Shown here one piece after another: positions 36,541 to 45,555 of a stretch of DNA of 64,000 nt. This DNA is from Methylobacterium sp. WSM2598. GTDB taxonomy: Bacteria; Pseudomonadota; Alphaproteobacteria; Rhizobiales; Beijerinckiaceae. Position numbers and translations under genes: made by a program. How positions within the stretch are numbered: position 1 is the first letter of the stretch; every line of letters starts with the position of its first letter. The stretch is taken from the NCBI RefSeq assembly GCF_000379105.1, contig NZ_KB900609.1:2802774-2866773 (forward strand), read 5' to 3'. Under the pieces are notes generated by a model. It saw only the letters and a list, made by a program, of their open reading frames with translations, searched no databases and was not told the origin of the DNA.

Positions 36541-39234
36541 ATGAGCGCCAGCGCCAAGCCCAACCCGACGCCGATCGTGGGGCCCCGCGGCGTCGCCGAC
36601 CCGGATCCGGGCGAGACCGCCGATTGGCTCGCCTCCCTCGAATCGGTGGTGCGCCATGCCGGGCCCGAGCGGGCCCGCTTCCTCCTCGACCGGCTGGAGG
36701 AGAAGGCCAAGGCGATCGGCCTCGTCGACGAGGCGCCGCCCTACTCGCCCTACCGCAACACGATCCCGCTCGAGAAGCAGCCGCCCTATCCGGGCGACCT
36801 CGCCCTCGAGGAACGCCTGACCTCGATCATGCGCTGGAACGCCCTCGCCATGGTGGTGCGGGCCAACATGGCCTACGGCGAACTCGGCGGCCACGTGGCG
36901 AGCTACGCCTCCGCGGCCGAGCTCTTCGAGCTCGGCTTCAACCACTTCTTCAAGGCGGGCGACGCGACCGGGGCGGGCGCCGACCTCGTCTTCTTCCAGC
37001 CCCACTCGGCCCCGGGCGTCTACGCCCGCGCCTTCCTGGAGGGGCGGCTCTCGGAGGAGAACCTGCGGCACTACCGGCAGGAGATCGCCGGGTCGGGCCT
37101 CTGCTCCTACCCGCATCCCTGGCTGATGCCGGATTTCTGGCAGGTGCCGACCGGCTCGATGGGGATCGGGCCGATCAACGCCGTCTACCAGGCGCGGTTC
37201 ATGCGCTACCTGCGCGACCGCGGCTTGGCCGACACCGAGGGCCGCCACGTCTGGGGCGTGTTCGGCGACGGCGAGATGGACGAGCCGGAATCGATCGCCG
37301 GCCTCGCCCTGGCGGCCCGCGAGAAGCTCGACAACCTCACCTTCGTGATCAACTGCAACCTGCAGCGCCTGGACGGGCCGGTGCGCGGCAACGGCCAGAT
37401 CATCCAGGAGTTGGAGAGCACCTTCCGGGGCGCCGGCTGGCACGTCATCAAGGTGCTGTGGGGCTCGGAGTGGGACGCGATCTTCGCCCGCGACACCAAC
37501 CACGCCCTGCTGCGCCGCTTCGCCGCCACCGTCGACGGCAAGTACCAGACCCTCGGGGCCAAGGACGGGGCCTACAACCTCGCGCACTTCTTCGGCGAGG
37601 ACGAGGAGGTGAAGGCGCTGGTCTCGCACATGTCGGACGCGGACGTGGACCGGCTCAAGCGCGGCGGCCACGATTTCCGCAAGCTCTACGCCGCCTTCGC
37701 GGCGGCCAAGGCCACGAAGGGCCGCCCGACCGTGATCCTGGCCAAGACCAAGAAGGGCTACGGCATGGGCGGGGCGGGCGAGTCGCGCATGACCGCCCAC
37801 CAGGCCAAGAAGCTCGACACCGACGCGCTCAAGGCCTTCCGCGACCGCTTCGCGCTGCCGCTCTCGGACGCGGAGGTCGAGCGCCTCGACTTCTACCGGC
37901 CGCCGGAGGAGAGCGCGGAGCTGCGCTACCTGCGCGCGCGCCGGCAGGCCCTGGGCGGCGTCCTGCCGAAGCGCCGCCGCACCGCCGACCCGGTCGCGGT
38001 GCCTGACCTTGCCGCGACCAGCGCCTTCGCGCTGGAGGCGGACGGCAAGGAGATGTCGACCACGATGGCGGCGGTGCGCATCCTCGGCGGCCTGCTGCGC
38101 CACAAGGAGCTCGGGCCGCGGGTGGTGCCGATCGTCGCCGACGAGGCCCGCACCTTCGGCATGGCCAACCTGTTCCGGCAGGTCGGCATCTACTCGCCGC
38201 AGGGCCAGCTCTACGAGCCCGAGGATGCGGGCTCGATGCTGTACTACAAGGAGTCCCGCGACGGGCAGCTCCTGGAGGAGGGCATCACCGAGGCGGGGGC
38301 GATCTCGTCCTGGGTGGCGGCGGCGACGTCCTACAGCGTGCACGGGCTGGCGATGCTGCCCTTCTACATCTACTACTCGATGTTCGGCTTCCAGCGGGTC
38401 GGCGACCTGATCTGGGCGGCGGCGGACCAGCGGGCGCGGGGCTTCCTGATCGGGGCGACGGCCGGCCGCACCACGCTCGGCGGCGAGGGGCTGCAGCACC
38501 AGGACGGGTCGAGCCTGCTGGTGGCCTCGACCATCCCGAATTGCCGCGCCTACGACCCCGCCTTCGCGTACGAGATGGCGGTGATCCTCGACCACGGCAC
38601 CCGGCGGATGATGGCCGAGGGGCAGGACGAGTTCTACTACGTCACCGCCATGAACGAGAACTACGCCCAGCCCTCGATGCCGGCGGGGGTCGAGGCGGGC
38701 ATCCTGCGCGGCCTCTACCGCTGCGCCGCCTTCGGGCAGGAGGGCGAGGTGCGGCTCCTCGGCGCGGGTGCGATCCTGCCCGAGGTGATCGCGGCGGCCC
38801 GGATGCTCGCCGAGGAATGGGGGATCGGGGCGACGGTGTTCAGCGCCACGAGCTTCAGCGAACTTGCCCGGGACGCGCAGGCGGCCGCGCGGGCGGCGCG
38901 GCTGAAGCCGGAGGCGCCGGCCCCGCGCAGCCACGTGGCCGAACTCCTGCCGGGCCGCGCCCCGGTGATCGCGGCGACCGACTACGTGCGGGCCTATCCG
39001 CAGCTGATCGCGCCCTACGTCGAGGGCCGCTTCGTGGCGCTCGGCACGGACGGGTTCGGCCGCAGCGACACCCGCAACCGGCTGCGCCGCTTCTTCGAGG
39101 TCGACCGGCAGCACGTGGTCGTGGCGGCGCTGACGGCGCTGGCCGACGAGGGCGCGCTGCCGCGCGCGAAGGTGGCCGAGGCGGTGGCCCGCTACGGGCT
39201 CGATCCCGAGGCCCCGCCGCCCTGGACGGTGTGA
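36541..39234 (+). CDS. aceE: Pyruvate dehydrogenase E1, homodimeric type
   Basis: An 897-residue protein, the size of the single-chain AceE type. The thiamine diphosphate motif is GVFGDGEMDEPES followed by the required Asn about 30 residues later (LTFVINCNLQRLDG). Other conserved parts are RNTIPLEKQPPYPGDLALEE, SHMSDADVDRL and GRTTLGGEGLQHQDGSS. It decarboxylates pyruvate and acetylates the E2 lipoyl group. The E2 gene follows, 170 bp downstream on the same strand; E3 is not in the window. The ATG at 36541 follows GGAGGAGAG. Confidence 0.95.
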   Translation: MSASAKPNPTPIVGPRGVADPDPGETADWLASLESVVRHAGPERARFLLDRLEEKAKAIGLVDEAPPYSPYRNTIPLEKQPPYPGDLALEERLTSIMRWNALAMVVRANMAYGELGGHVASYASAAELFELGFNHFFKAGDATGAGADLVFFQPHSAPGVYARAFLEGRLSEENLRHYRQEIAGSGLCSYPHPWLMPDFWQVPTGSMGIGPINAVYQARFMRYLRDRGLADTEGRHVWGVFGDGEMDEPESIAGLALAAREKLDNLTFVINCNLQRLDGPVRGNGQIIQELESTFRGAGWHVIKVLWGSEWDAIFARDTNHALLRRFAATVDGKYQTLGAKDGAYNLAHFFGEDEEVKALVSHMSDADVDRLKRGGHDFRKLYAAFAAAKATKGRPTVILAKTKKGYGMGGAGESRMTAHQAKKLDTDALKAFRDRFALPLSDAEVERLDFYRPPEESAELRYLRARRQALGGVLPKRRRTADPVAVPDLAATSAFALEADGKEMSTTMAAVRILGGLLRHKELGPRVVPIVADEARTFGMANLFRQVGIYSPQGQLYEPEDAGSMLYYKESRDGQLLEEGITEAGAISSWVAAATSYSVHGLAMLPFYIYYSMFGFQRVGDLIWAAADQRARGFLIGATAGRTTLGGEGLQHQDGSSLLVASTIPNCRAYDPAFAYEMAVILDHGTRRMMAEGQDEFYYVTAMNENYAQPSMPAGVEAGILRGLYRCAAFGQEGEVRLLGAGAILPEVIAAARMLAEEWGIGATVFSATSFSELARDAQAAARAARLKPEAPAPRSHVAELLPGRAPVIAATDYVRAYPQLIAPYVEGRFVALGTDGFGRSDTRNRLRRFFEVDRQHVVVAALTALADEGALPRAKVAEAVARYGLDPEAPPPWTV

Positions 39235-39280
39235 TCCGCTCACGACCAGCTTTCCGCAACCCGCTCGCCGGCATCGCCGC

Positions 39281-39358
39281 GGGGTCCCTCCCCCGGAGGG
39301 GACCCCAGGGCTCCTCCCCGGAGGGGACCCCAGGGCTCCTCCCCGGAGGGGGACCCCG
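39281..39358. repeat. 25-bp tandem repeat between E1 and E2 genes
   Basis: Two exact 25-bp units occupy 39301-39325 and 39326-39350 (core GACCCCAGGGCTCCTCCCCG), with partial units on both sides. Each unit holds complementary CTCC/GGAG and GGGGTCC/GGACCCC elements, so the run can fold into stacked hairpins. It could separate E1 and E2 expression. Confidence 0.75.
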
Positions 39359-39404
39359 CGGCCGCGTCGTCGGCCTCCCGCGCCTCTCACCCGAACCCCG
39401 CCGC

Positions 39405-40688
39405 ATGAGCACCCGCCTGCCCGTCACCGTCCCCGACATCGGCGACTTCGCCGACGTGCCCATCGTCGAGATCCTGGTGAAGCCCGGCGACCGCATCGCC
39501 GTGGACGACCGGCTGATCAGCCTCGAGTCCGACAAGGCCACGATGGAGGTGCCCTCGCCGGTGGCGGGCGTGGTGGCCGAACTCCTCGTCGCGATCGGCA
39601 GCAAGGTCTCGGCCGGCACGCCGATCCTGACCCTGGACACCTCCGGCGAGGCCCCCGCCCCCGCGCCGCGCGAATCGCCCGCGGCGGCCCCCGCCGCGCC
39701 GCGCCCCGCTTACCCCGAGCCGCCCAGCCCGCCCGAGCCGCCCGCCGCCGACCCGCTGCCCGCCGACGGCGCGGCCTCGATTCACGCCACCCCGGCGGTG
39801 CGCGCCTATGCGCGGGAACTCGGCGTGCCCCTCGACGCGGTGCCGGCGACCGGCCCCGCCGGCCGGGTCCTGCGCGAGGACGTCCAGGCCTACGTGCGCG
39901 GGAGCCTTGCCCGCCCGCCGGCCCCGCCCGCGCCGGTCCCGGCCACCGGCATCGGGGCCGGCCTGCCGGCCTGGCCGCAGGTGGCCTACGAGAAGTTCGG
40001 GCCGGTGCGGCGGGAGCCGCTCTCGCGGCTCCAGCAGCTCTCGGGGCCGAACCTCGCGCGCAACTGGCTCACCATCCCGCACGTCACCAACTTCGACCAC
40101 GCGGACGTGACCGAGAGCGAGGCCTTCCGGCGCGAGCTCAACGGCGAGCCCCGCCAGCCTGCCGTCAAGGTCACCATGACGGCCTTCCTGCTGAAGGCGG
40201 CGGCGGCGGCCCTGCGGGCTCATCCCCGCTTCAACGCCGCCCTGGACGGCGGCGACCTGATCCTGAGGGACTACGTCCATGTCGGCTTCGCGTCCGACAC
40301 CCCGCGCGGCCTCGTCGTGCCGGTGGTGCGCGACTGCGACCGCAAGGGCATCGTCGCCATCGCGGCCGAGATGGCGGAGCTCGCCGCGCAGGCCCGCGCC
40401 GGCACCCTGAAGGCCGAGGCGATGCAGGGGGGCTGCTTCTCGGTCTCCTCCCTCGGCGGCGTCGGCGGGGACGGGTTCACGCCGATCATCAACGCGCCCG
40501 AGGTCGCGATCCTGGGGGCGGCGCCGGCCCGGATCGAGCCGGTCTGGGACGGCGCGCTCTTCCAGCCCCGGCTGATCCTGCCCCTGACGCTGTCCTGGGA
40601 CCACCGGGTGGTGGACGGCGTCGCGGCGGCCCGCTTCCTGCGCCACGTGGCCGAGACCCTCGCCGACATCCGCCGGGCGATCCTGTAG
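39405..40688 (+). CDS. aceF: Pyruvate dehydrogenase E2, dihydrolipoyl acetyltransferase
   Basis: A 427-residue protein. A single lipoyl domain at residues 1-80 has the lipoylated Lys in LESDKATMEV. A Pro/Ala linker follows, then a peripheral-subunit-binding domain (ATPAVRAYARELGVPLDAVP) and the acetyltransferase domain with SLGGVGGDGFTPIIN and the catalytic HxxxDG in SWDHRVVDG. It passes the acetyl group to CoA. It partners with the homodimeric E1 upstream. One lipoyl domain rather than three distinguishes it from the enterobacterial protein. Confidence 0.93.
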   Translation: MSTRLPVTVPDIGDFADVPIVEILVKPGDRIAVDDRLISLESDKATMEVPSPVAGVVAELLVAIGSKVSAGTPILTLDTSGEAPAPAPRESPAAAPAAPRPAYPEPPSPPEPPAADPLPADGAASIHATPAVRAYARELGVPLDAVPATGPAGRVLREDVQAYVRGSLARPPAPPAPVPATGIGAGLPAWPQVAYEKFGPVRREPLSRLQQLSGPNLARNWLTIPHVTNFDHADVTESEAFRRELNGEPRQPAVKVTMTAFLLKAAAAALRAHPRFNAALDGGDLILRDYVHVGFASDTPRGLVVPVVRDCDRKGIVAIAAEMAELAAQARAGTLKAEAMQGGCFSVSSLGGVGGDGFTPIINAPEVAILGAAPARIEPVWDGALFQPRLILPLTLSWDHRVVDGVAAARFLRHVAETLADIRRAIL

Positions 40689-40697
40689 GATCGCCGG

Positions 40698-41546
40698 GTG
40701 AATTACCGCCACGTCTTCCACGCCGGCAACCACGCCGACGTTCTCAAGCATTGCGTGCTCGCCCGGGTGCTGGCCTACCTGCTGCGCAAGGACACGCCGT
40801 TCCGGGCCGTCGACACCCATGCGGGGATCGGCTGGTACGACCTCGCCGCCGACGAGGCCGCGCGCACGGGCGAGTGGCAGGACGGCTGGGGCCGCCTCGC
40901 CGCGCCGTTCCCGGACGCCGTCGAGGCCCTGCTGGCCCCGTACCGGGAGGCGGTGGCGGCGGTGCGGGCGCGGCACGGACCCGACGCCTATCCGGGCTCG
41001 CCGGCCCTGATCCGCCACTTCCTGCGCCCGGGCGACCGGGGCGTGTTCGTGGAACTCCACCCGGCGGACGGCGCCCTGCTGCGGGAGCGCTTCGCCCGCG
41101 ACGGGCGCAGCAAGGTGATGGCGCTCGACGGCTGGACCGCCCTGCCCGCGCTCATTCCCCCGAAGGAGCGGCGGGGGCTCGTGCTGATCGATCCGCCCTA
41201 CGAGGTGCCGGGCGAGATCGACCGGCTCGGGCGCGACCTCGCCAAGGCGGTCGCGAAATGGCCGACCGGGCTCTACCTCGCGTGGTACCCGATCAAGGAT
41301 ATCGGCGCGGTCGACCGGATGGCGGCCGCCCTGGCCGCGGCGCTCGACCGCCCGGCCCTGCGCATCGACCTCCTGATCGACCGCCCCGACGACCCGACGC
41401 GGCTCTCGGGCAGCGGCCTGATCGCCGTGAACCCGCCCTTCACGCTCGCCGCCGAGATGGAGACCGTGCTGCCGGCCCTGGCCGAGCGCCTCGCCCGGGC
41501 CGGCTACGGCGCCTTCCGCTGCGCGCCGCTCGGTCGGGCGGGCTGA
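40698..41546 (+). CDS. rlmJ: 23S rRNA (adenine(2030)-N6)-methyltransferase
   Basis: A 282-residue protein starting with GTG (NYRHVFHAGNHADVLKH is the family signature). The SAM-dependent adenine methyltransferase motif is LVLIDPPYEVPGE, and THAGIGWYDL forms the SAM-binding start. It methylates A2030 of 23S rRNA. It starts 10 bp after the E2 stop with AGGA in between, so it may be co-transcribed. Confidence 0.92.
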   Translation: MNYRHVFHAGNHADVLKHCVLARVLAYLLRKDTPFRAVDTHAGIGWYDLAADEAARTGEWQDGWGRLAAPFPDAVEALLAPYREAVAAVRARHGPDAYPGSPALIRHFLRPGDRGVFVELHPADGALLRERFARDGRSKVMALDGWTALPALIPPKERRGLVLIDPPYEVPGEIDRLGRDLAKAVAKWPTGLYLAWYPIKDIGAVDRMAAALAAALDRPALRIDLLIDRPDDPTRLSGSGLIAVNPPFTLAAEMETVLPALAERLARAGYGAFRCAPLGRAG

Positions 41547-41770
41547 TACCGCCGGTCATTCGACATGACCGGTGGCGCTGCTCTCGAATTTTCGCCAAGC
41601 CTTTGACTCGAAATCGAAAAGCCTTTGACTCGAAATCGAAAATTCGGGACGGAGCAACGGCTCGATACGTCGGCATCCTGAGCCGTCGGCATGATTCGGC
41701 GGATCCGCGCGTTCCGGTTACCGGGCGTTAGGGGCGGCGTGCTTGGCTCAGCGGCGAGGGGAGCCCGCCC
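41547..41770. repeat. Intergenic with a 22-bp direct repeat
   Basis: Two exact 22-bp copies lie head to tail at 41599-41620 and 41621-41642 (GCCTTTGACTCGAAATCGAA plus AA). Flanking sequence TCGAATTTTCG and CGAAAATTCG forms short complements. The stretch is AT-richer than its surroundings; the rest of the 224 bp has no gene. Confidence 0.7.
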
Positions 41771-41992
41771 ATGATCGACGCCGTCGCCACCGCCACGTCC
41801 GGCCTTCTCGCCGCGACCCGCCGCGCCGACGCGGCCGCCGCGCAGGTCGCCACCGCCCCGGCCGGCGAGTCCGGCGGCGTGCTTCCGGCCGCCGTGACGC
41901 TCGCGACCGCCGGGACCGAGATCTCGGTCGGGGTCGCAATCCTGCGCCAGGCCAACGAGATGCAGAAGCAGGTGCTCGACCTCCTGGTGTGA
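41771..41992 (+). CDS. Small protein resembling the end of flagellar rod proteins
   Basis: A 73-residue protein: IDAVATATSGLLAATRRADA at the start and EISVGVAILRQANEMQKQVL near the end. The N-terminal ALSGL-like helix and the C-terminal EMQKxxLDLL helix are those of flagellar rod/hook proteins (FlgB/FlgC), but the middle beta domain is missing. Comparable small proteins of unknown function occur in many bacteria. A palindrome begins just after its stop codon. Function not assigned. Confidence 0.6.
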   Translation: MIDAVATATSGLLAATRRADAAAAQVATAPAGESGGVLPAAVTLATAGTEISVGVAILRQANEMQKQVLDLLV

Positions 41993-42112
41993 CACGGGAT
42001 CCGCTTGATCGAAGCGGATCCCGGCTCACGAGCCTGCGCGGCGCCTGAGCGACACCGACATCCGCATGGCCGAAATCGGAGATGGCGACGCCATCAACCG
42101 GATGGCGTATGA
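41990..42112. repeat. Second copy of the stop-codon palindrome composite repeat
   Basis: Starting at the TGA of the small gene, CGGGATCCGCTT (41995-42006) and AAGCGGATCCCG (42012-42023) form a perfect inverted repeat around GATCG. After it the AGCCTGCGCGGCGCCTGAGC and CCGACATCCGCATGGC blocks of the copy at 25654 return in the same order. Confidence 0.75.
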
Positions 42113-42164
42113 TGACGCGGCGTCCGGCCGGGCGCCGCCCCGGACGTCCGGGGCGGCGCGGGCC

Positions 42165-43454
42165 TCAATGGGCGGCCTCGGGCAGCACGACCCCGTTGGC
42201 GGCGTGGTGGCGCCTGAGCATCGGGCGCAGCACCGCGAGCGCCAGCGTCGCGGCGATCAGGTCCAGGATCGCCACCGTGTACAGCACCGTGGCCCAGGTC
42301 CCGGTCGCCTGCATCAGCAGGTTGCCCACCGGCACCAGCAGCGCCGCCAGACCCTTGGCGCAGTACAGCACCCCGTAGATCTTCCCGATGTGCTTCGACC
42401 CGAACGTGTCCGCCGCCGTCGCGCTGAACAGGCTGTAGACCTCCCCCCAGGCCAGGAACACGATCCCGCTCAGGATCACGAACGCCCACGGGTTCGAGCC
42501 GAAATACCCCAGCGCCACGATGCCGAGCCCCTCCAGCGAGAACGCGATGAACATCGTCTTCTCGCGCCCGATCCGGTCCGAGATCCAGCCGAAGAACGGC
42601 CGCGAGATCCCGTTCATGATCCGGTCGAGCATCAGCGCGAAGGGCAGCGCCGCCATGGTCACGAAGTACAGGTTGACCTGGAAGTTCTTGACGCCGAGAT
42701 CCTGCGCGATCACCCCGAGCTGGGCCACCGCCATCAGCCCGCCGGTCACCGTGCAGGTGAACATCAGCAGCATCACCCAGAACACCGGGGTGCGCAGGGC
42801 CTCCGGCAGGGTGTAGTCGCGCCGGCTCTGCAGCACGCTCGCCGAGTAGGTGACCTCGCTCCGGCCCGGCGCGCGCAGGCCGACCGAGGCCAGGATGATC
42901 AGGGCGCCCTGGATCAGGCCGAAGACGAAGAAGGCCTGCTGGAAGCCGCCCTCGGCGATCATGCTGGCGATGGGCAGGATGGTGAGGGCCGAGCCGGCGC
43001 CGTAGCCGCCCGCGGTGAGGCCGACGGCCAGGCCGCGCCGGTCGGGGAACCACTTGAGGGCGTTGGCGATGCAGGTGGCGTAGACGCAGCCGACGCCGAT
43101 GCCGCCGACCACGGCGCCGAGGTAGTAGCCGCTGAGGGACGTGGCGTAGGAGTTGATGATCCAGGCCAGGCCGGTGAAGAGGCCGCCGGCCATGACGACG
43201 CGGCTGGGCCCGTAGCGGTCGATGAAGTGGCCCTCGACCGGCGTGAGCCAGGTCTGGGTGACCACGAAGAGGGTGAAGGCGACCTGGATGGCGGCGCGGT
43301 CCCAGCCGAAGGTCTTCTGGATCTCGGGGACGAACAGGGTCCAGGCGTACTGGATGTTGGCGGCGGCGACCATGCAGATCACCCCGAGGGTCAGCTGGAG
43401 CCAGCGGCCCGCGATCGCGGGGGCCTGGGCCCGGGTGGCGGCAACGGACGTCAT
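42165..43454 (-). CDS. oxlT: Oxalate/formate MFS antiporter
   Basis: A 429-residue protein with 12 predicted membrane helices. It begins GRWLQLTLGVICMVAAANIQ followed by YAWTLFVPEIQKTF, as in OxlT-family proteins. Family features include NALKWFPDRRGLAVGLTAGG YGAGSALT and SRPFFGWISDRIGREKTMFI. It exchanges oxalate for formate, which fits a methylotroph using plant oxalate. The oxalyl-CoA decarboxylase and formyl-CoA transferase genes are not in the window. Confidence 0.92.
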   Translation of the reverse strand: MTSVAATRAQAPAIAGRWLQLTLGVICMVAAANIQYAWTLFVPEIQKTFGWDRAAIQVAFTLFVVTQTWLTPVEGHFIDRYGPSRVVMAGGLFTGLAWIINSYATSLSGYYLGAVVGGIGVGCVYATCIANALKWFPDRRGLAVGLTAGGYGAGSALTILPIASMIAEGGFQQAFFVFGLIQGALIILASVGLRAPGRSEVTYSASVLQSRRDYTLPEALRTPVFWVMLLMFTCTVTGGLMAVAQLGVIAQDLGVKNFQVNLYFVTMAALPFALMLDRIMNGISRPFFGWISDRIGREKTMFIAFSLEGLGIVALGYFGSNPWAFVILSGIVFLAWGEVYSLFSATAADTFGSKHIGKIYGVLYCAKGLAALLVPVGNLLMQATGTWATVLYTVAILDLIAATLALAVLRPMLRRHHAANGVVLPEAAH

Positions 43455-43705
43455 CTGCGGCGTCTCTCCCTGGGATCCGGTGGTTGGCGGAACGGGTCGC
43501 GCGAGGTGCCCGCGCGCCGCGGCGGCGCGCGTCGCACCCGCCCGTCATTCAGTATTTTTCGCTTGATCACGAATGCAAAGAGATTTTTTTTGATGTACTT
43601 TGAAATTTCGATGAAGCGGGACCGGCCGGGATTGCGCGCGTCATCGGCTTCGGGGAGAGTGCGCACCCTTTGCCCGGTGCCCCCCTCCCTCGTCAGGTCC
43701 GCGCG
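43455..43705. other. AT-rich divergent promoter region, 251 bp
   Basis: It lies between the divergent oxlT and amidotransferase genes. A strongly AT-rich core (about 43550-43615, with runs of T) contrasts with the GC-rich genes and probably holds both promoters. No gene. Confidence 0.5.
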
Positions 43706-44497
43706 ATGTGCGAATTGCTCGGCATGAGCGCGAACGTGCCCACCGACATCCGCTTCAGCTTCGCGGGCCTCGCCCGGCGCGGGGGCGAGACCGGGCCGCA
43801 CGGGGACGGCTGGGGCATCGCCTTCTACGAGGGGCGCGGCTGCCGCAGCTTCCACGACCCGCAGGCGAGCGCCCGCTCGGAGATCGCCCGGCTGATCCGC
43901 CAATACCCGATCAAGAGCCGCATCGTGGTGGCGCATGTGCGCCGGGCCAATCGCGGCCGGGTCTCCCTGGAGAACACCCACCCGTTCAGCCGGGAATTGT
44001 GGGGCCGCACCTTCACGTTCGCGCATAACGGGCAACTGAAGGGCGTGAAGCGGCTGCCGCTCGAGCGGTTCAAGCCGGTCGGCACCACGGACAGCGAGCA
44101 CGCCTTCTGCTGGATGCTGGGGCGGCTCGAAGCGCGCTGGAAGACGCTGCCGAGGCCGACCCTGCTCGACGGCGCCGTGCGCGCCCTCTCGGCGGAGCTG
44201 CACGGGCTCGGCGTGTTCAACATGCTGCTCACCGACAGCCGCACGCTCTACGCGCATTGCGGCAAGCGTCTGTGCTACCTCACCCGCCGGGCGCCGTTCG
44301 GCACCGCCACGCTGATCGACGAGGATTGGTGCGTGAACTTCTCCGAGGAGACCACGCCCGACGACATCGTGACGGTGGTGGCGACCCAGCCGCTCACCCG
44401 CGACGAGCGCTGGATCGACCTCGCGCCCGGCACCGTGCTGGCCTTCCGCCTCGGCGTGCCGGACGGGGACGAGACGGGGGCGGGCGTCGGAGGCTGA
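43706..44497 (+). CDS. Class II glutamine amidotransferase (YafJ-like)
   Basis: A 263-residue protein from the ATG at 43706, so that Cys2 is the N-terminal nucleophile (MCELLGMSANVPTDIRFSFA). Other family marks are GPHGDGWGIAFYEG, VVAHVRRANRGRVSLENTHP and FTFAHNGQLKG. This is the YafJ type of glutaminase-fold amidohydrolase; its partner and acceptor are unknown. The small gene at 44542 converges with it. Confidence 0.9.
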   Translation: MCELLGMSANVPTDIRFSFAGLARRGGETGPHGDGWGIAFYEGRGCRSFHDPQASARSEIARLIRQYPIKSRIVVAHVRRANRGRVSLENTHPFSRELWGRTFTFAHNGQLKGVKRLPLERFKPVGTTDSEHAFCWMLGRLEARWKTLPRPTLLDGAVRALSAELHGLGVFNMLLTDSRTLYAHCGKRLCYLTRRAPFGTATLIDEDWCVNFSEETTPDDIVTVVATQPLTRDERWIDLAPGTVLAFRLGVPDGDETGAGVGG

Positions 44498-44541
44498 GCC
44501 GGATCGGCGGGGGCGGGCGGCGGGCTTTTCGGCGCGGCCCC

Positions 44542-44760
44542 TCAGCCGCGCCGCGGCCCCTGTCCGCCGAAGTTCGGCGATGCGGTCGCGGAGGGGTCCT
44601 GGGCTTCGGGAGGGGCCGCGAAGCCGAAGCCGGCCGCGACTTCGTCGAGCTCGTCGAAGGACAAGTCCTCCTTGGCCGCCTCCTCGATGAGGTCGAGGCT
44701 GTTGATCTGCTCGGCCGAGAGCGGCTCCGTGGCGCGCCGCTTGAAGAATCTCGTGCCCAT
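44542..44760 (-). CDS. Small protein with RiPP leader-like segment
   Basis: A 72-residue protein. SLDLIEEAAKEDLSFDELDE leads to VAAGFGFAAPPEAQ, then a Gly/Pro-rich tail ending NFGGQGPRRG. An acidic helix with LSxDELDxVAxG followed by a short tail is how leader peptides of many ribosomally made modified peptides look. There are no modifying enzymes or transporters nearby apart from the adjacent amidotransferase, so this remains a resemblance. It could instead be a small regulatory or structural protein. Confidence 0.45.
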   Translation of the reverse strand: MGTRFFKRRATEPLSAEQINSLDLIEEAAKEDLSFDELDEVAAGFGFAAPPEAQDPSATASPNFGGQGPRRG

Positions 44761-44877
44761 GATGGGCTCTCCCTCGCCCTGCCGGTCGTCAAGCGGGTGC
44801 AGCCTGCCCGGGCGCGCGGCGCGCGACCGTGCGGTGGCGCACAGCCCATCCCGGCCCGGGTCGCGCGCCGTGCCCGA

Positions 44878-45555
44878 TCACGCTCCCGCCACGCCGATCT
44901 CCGCCCGGAAGGCAGCGAGGAAGCGCGCGATCTCCGCGTGCCGGGCCGCCGCCATGCTCCGTCCGGTCGCGGTCTGGAAGCCGGTGGCCAGGCGCAGGAG
45001 CTTCGTCTCGAAGTGATCGAGCGCGAAGCGCCGGTCGTCGCGCGGCCGGCGACGCGCGTCCGGATCGGCGCTGTCGTACAGGGCGGAGCCGATCCGGCCC
45101 GCGACGTAGAAGCAGCGCGCGACGCCGACCGCCCCGAGCGCGTCGAGGCGGTCCGCGTCCTGCAGGATCATCGCCTCGATCGTGGCCGGCGGGATCCCGG
45201 CCGAGAAGCTGTGGGCCTCGACCGCGTGGGCGACCGCCCCGATCCGCGGCGCGGGCCAGCCCCGCGTCGCGAGCAGGGCCGAGGCCCGCGCGGCCGCGCG
45301 GCGCGAGGCGTCGGCGCGGTCCGGCGCGTCCTTCTCGACGGCGACGCAATCGTGCAGGAGGCAGGCCGCCGCCAGGATCTCGGGATCGCCGCCCTCCCGC
45401 TCCCGGATCCGCCGCAGGTTGCGCCAGACCCGGACCAGGTGCGCGAGGTCGTGCGACCCGTCGCGGCACTCGGGCAGGTGCGGCGCGAGCGCGGCCGCGA
45501 GATCCGCGAAGGGCGAGAAAGCGGCCGCGAAGGCGGCGTGGTCGGCGCGGGTCAT
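44878..45555 (-). CDS. HD-domain phosphohydrolase (YedJ-like)
   Basis: A 225-residue protein from the ATG at 45555. The metal-binding HD features are GSHDLAHLVRVWRN (first His-Asp), ACLLHDCVAVEKDA (His-Asp pair) and ILQDADRLDALGAVGVAR (final Asp). It resembles YedJ-type nucleotide or phosphomonoester hydrolases. Substrate unknown. It is divergent from the sigma-factor gene. Confidence 0.87.
   Translation of the reverse strand: MTRADHAAFAAAFSPFADLAAALAPHLPECRDGSHDLAHLVRVWRNLRRIREREGGDPEILAAACLLHDCVAVEKDAPDRADASRRAAARASALLATRGWPAPRIGAVAHAVEAHSFSAGIPPATIEAMILQDADRLDALGAVGVARCFYVAGRIGSALYDSADPDARRRPRDDRRFALDHFETKLLRLATGFQTATGRSMAAARHAEIARFLAAFRAEIGVAGA

Noticed and set aside
35950..39390. Very long open frame opposite the pyruvate dehydrogenase gene on the minus strand
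   Set aside because: It is an antisense product of high third-position GC. The plus-strand E1 has full family motifs and a good start; the minus frame has none.
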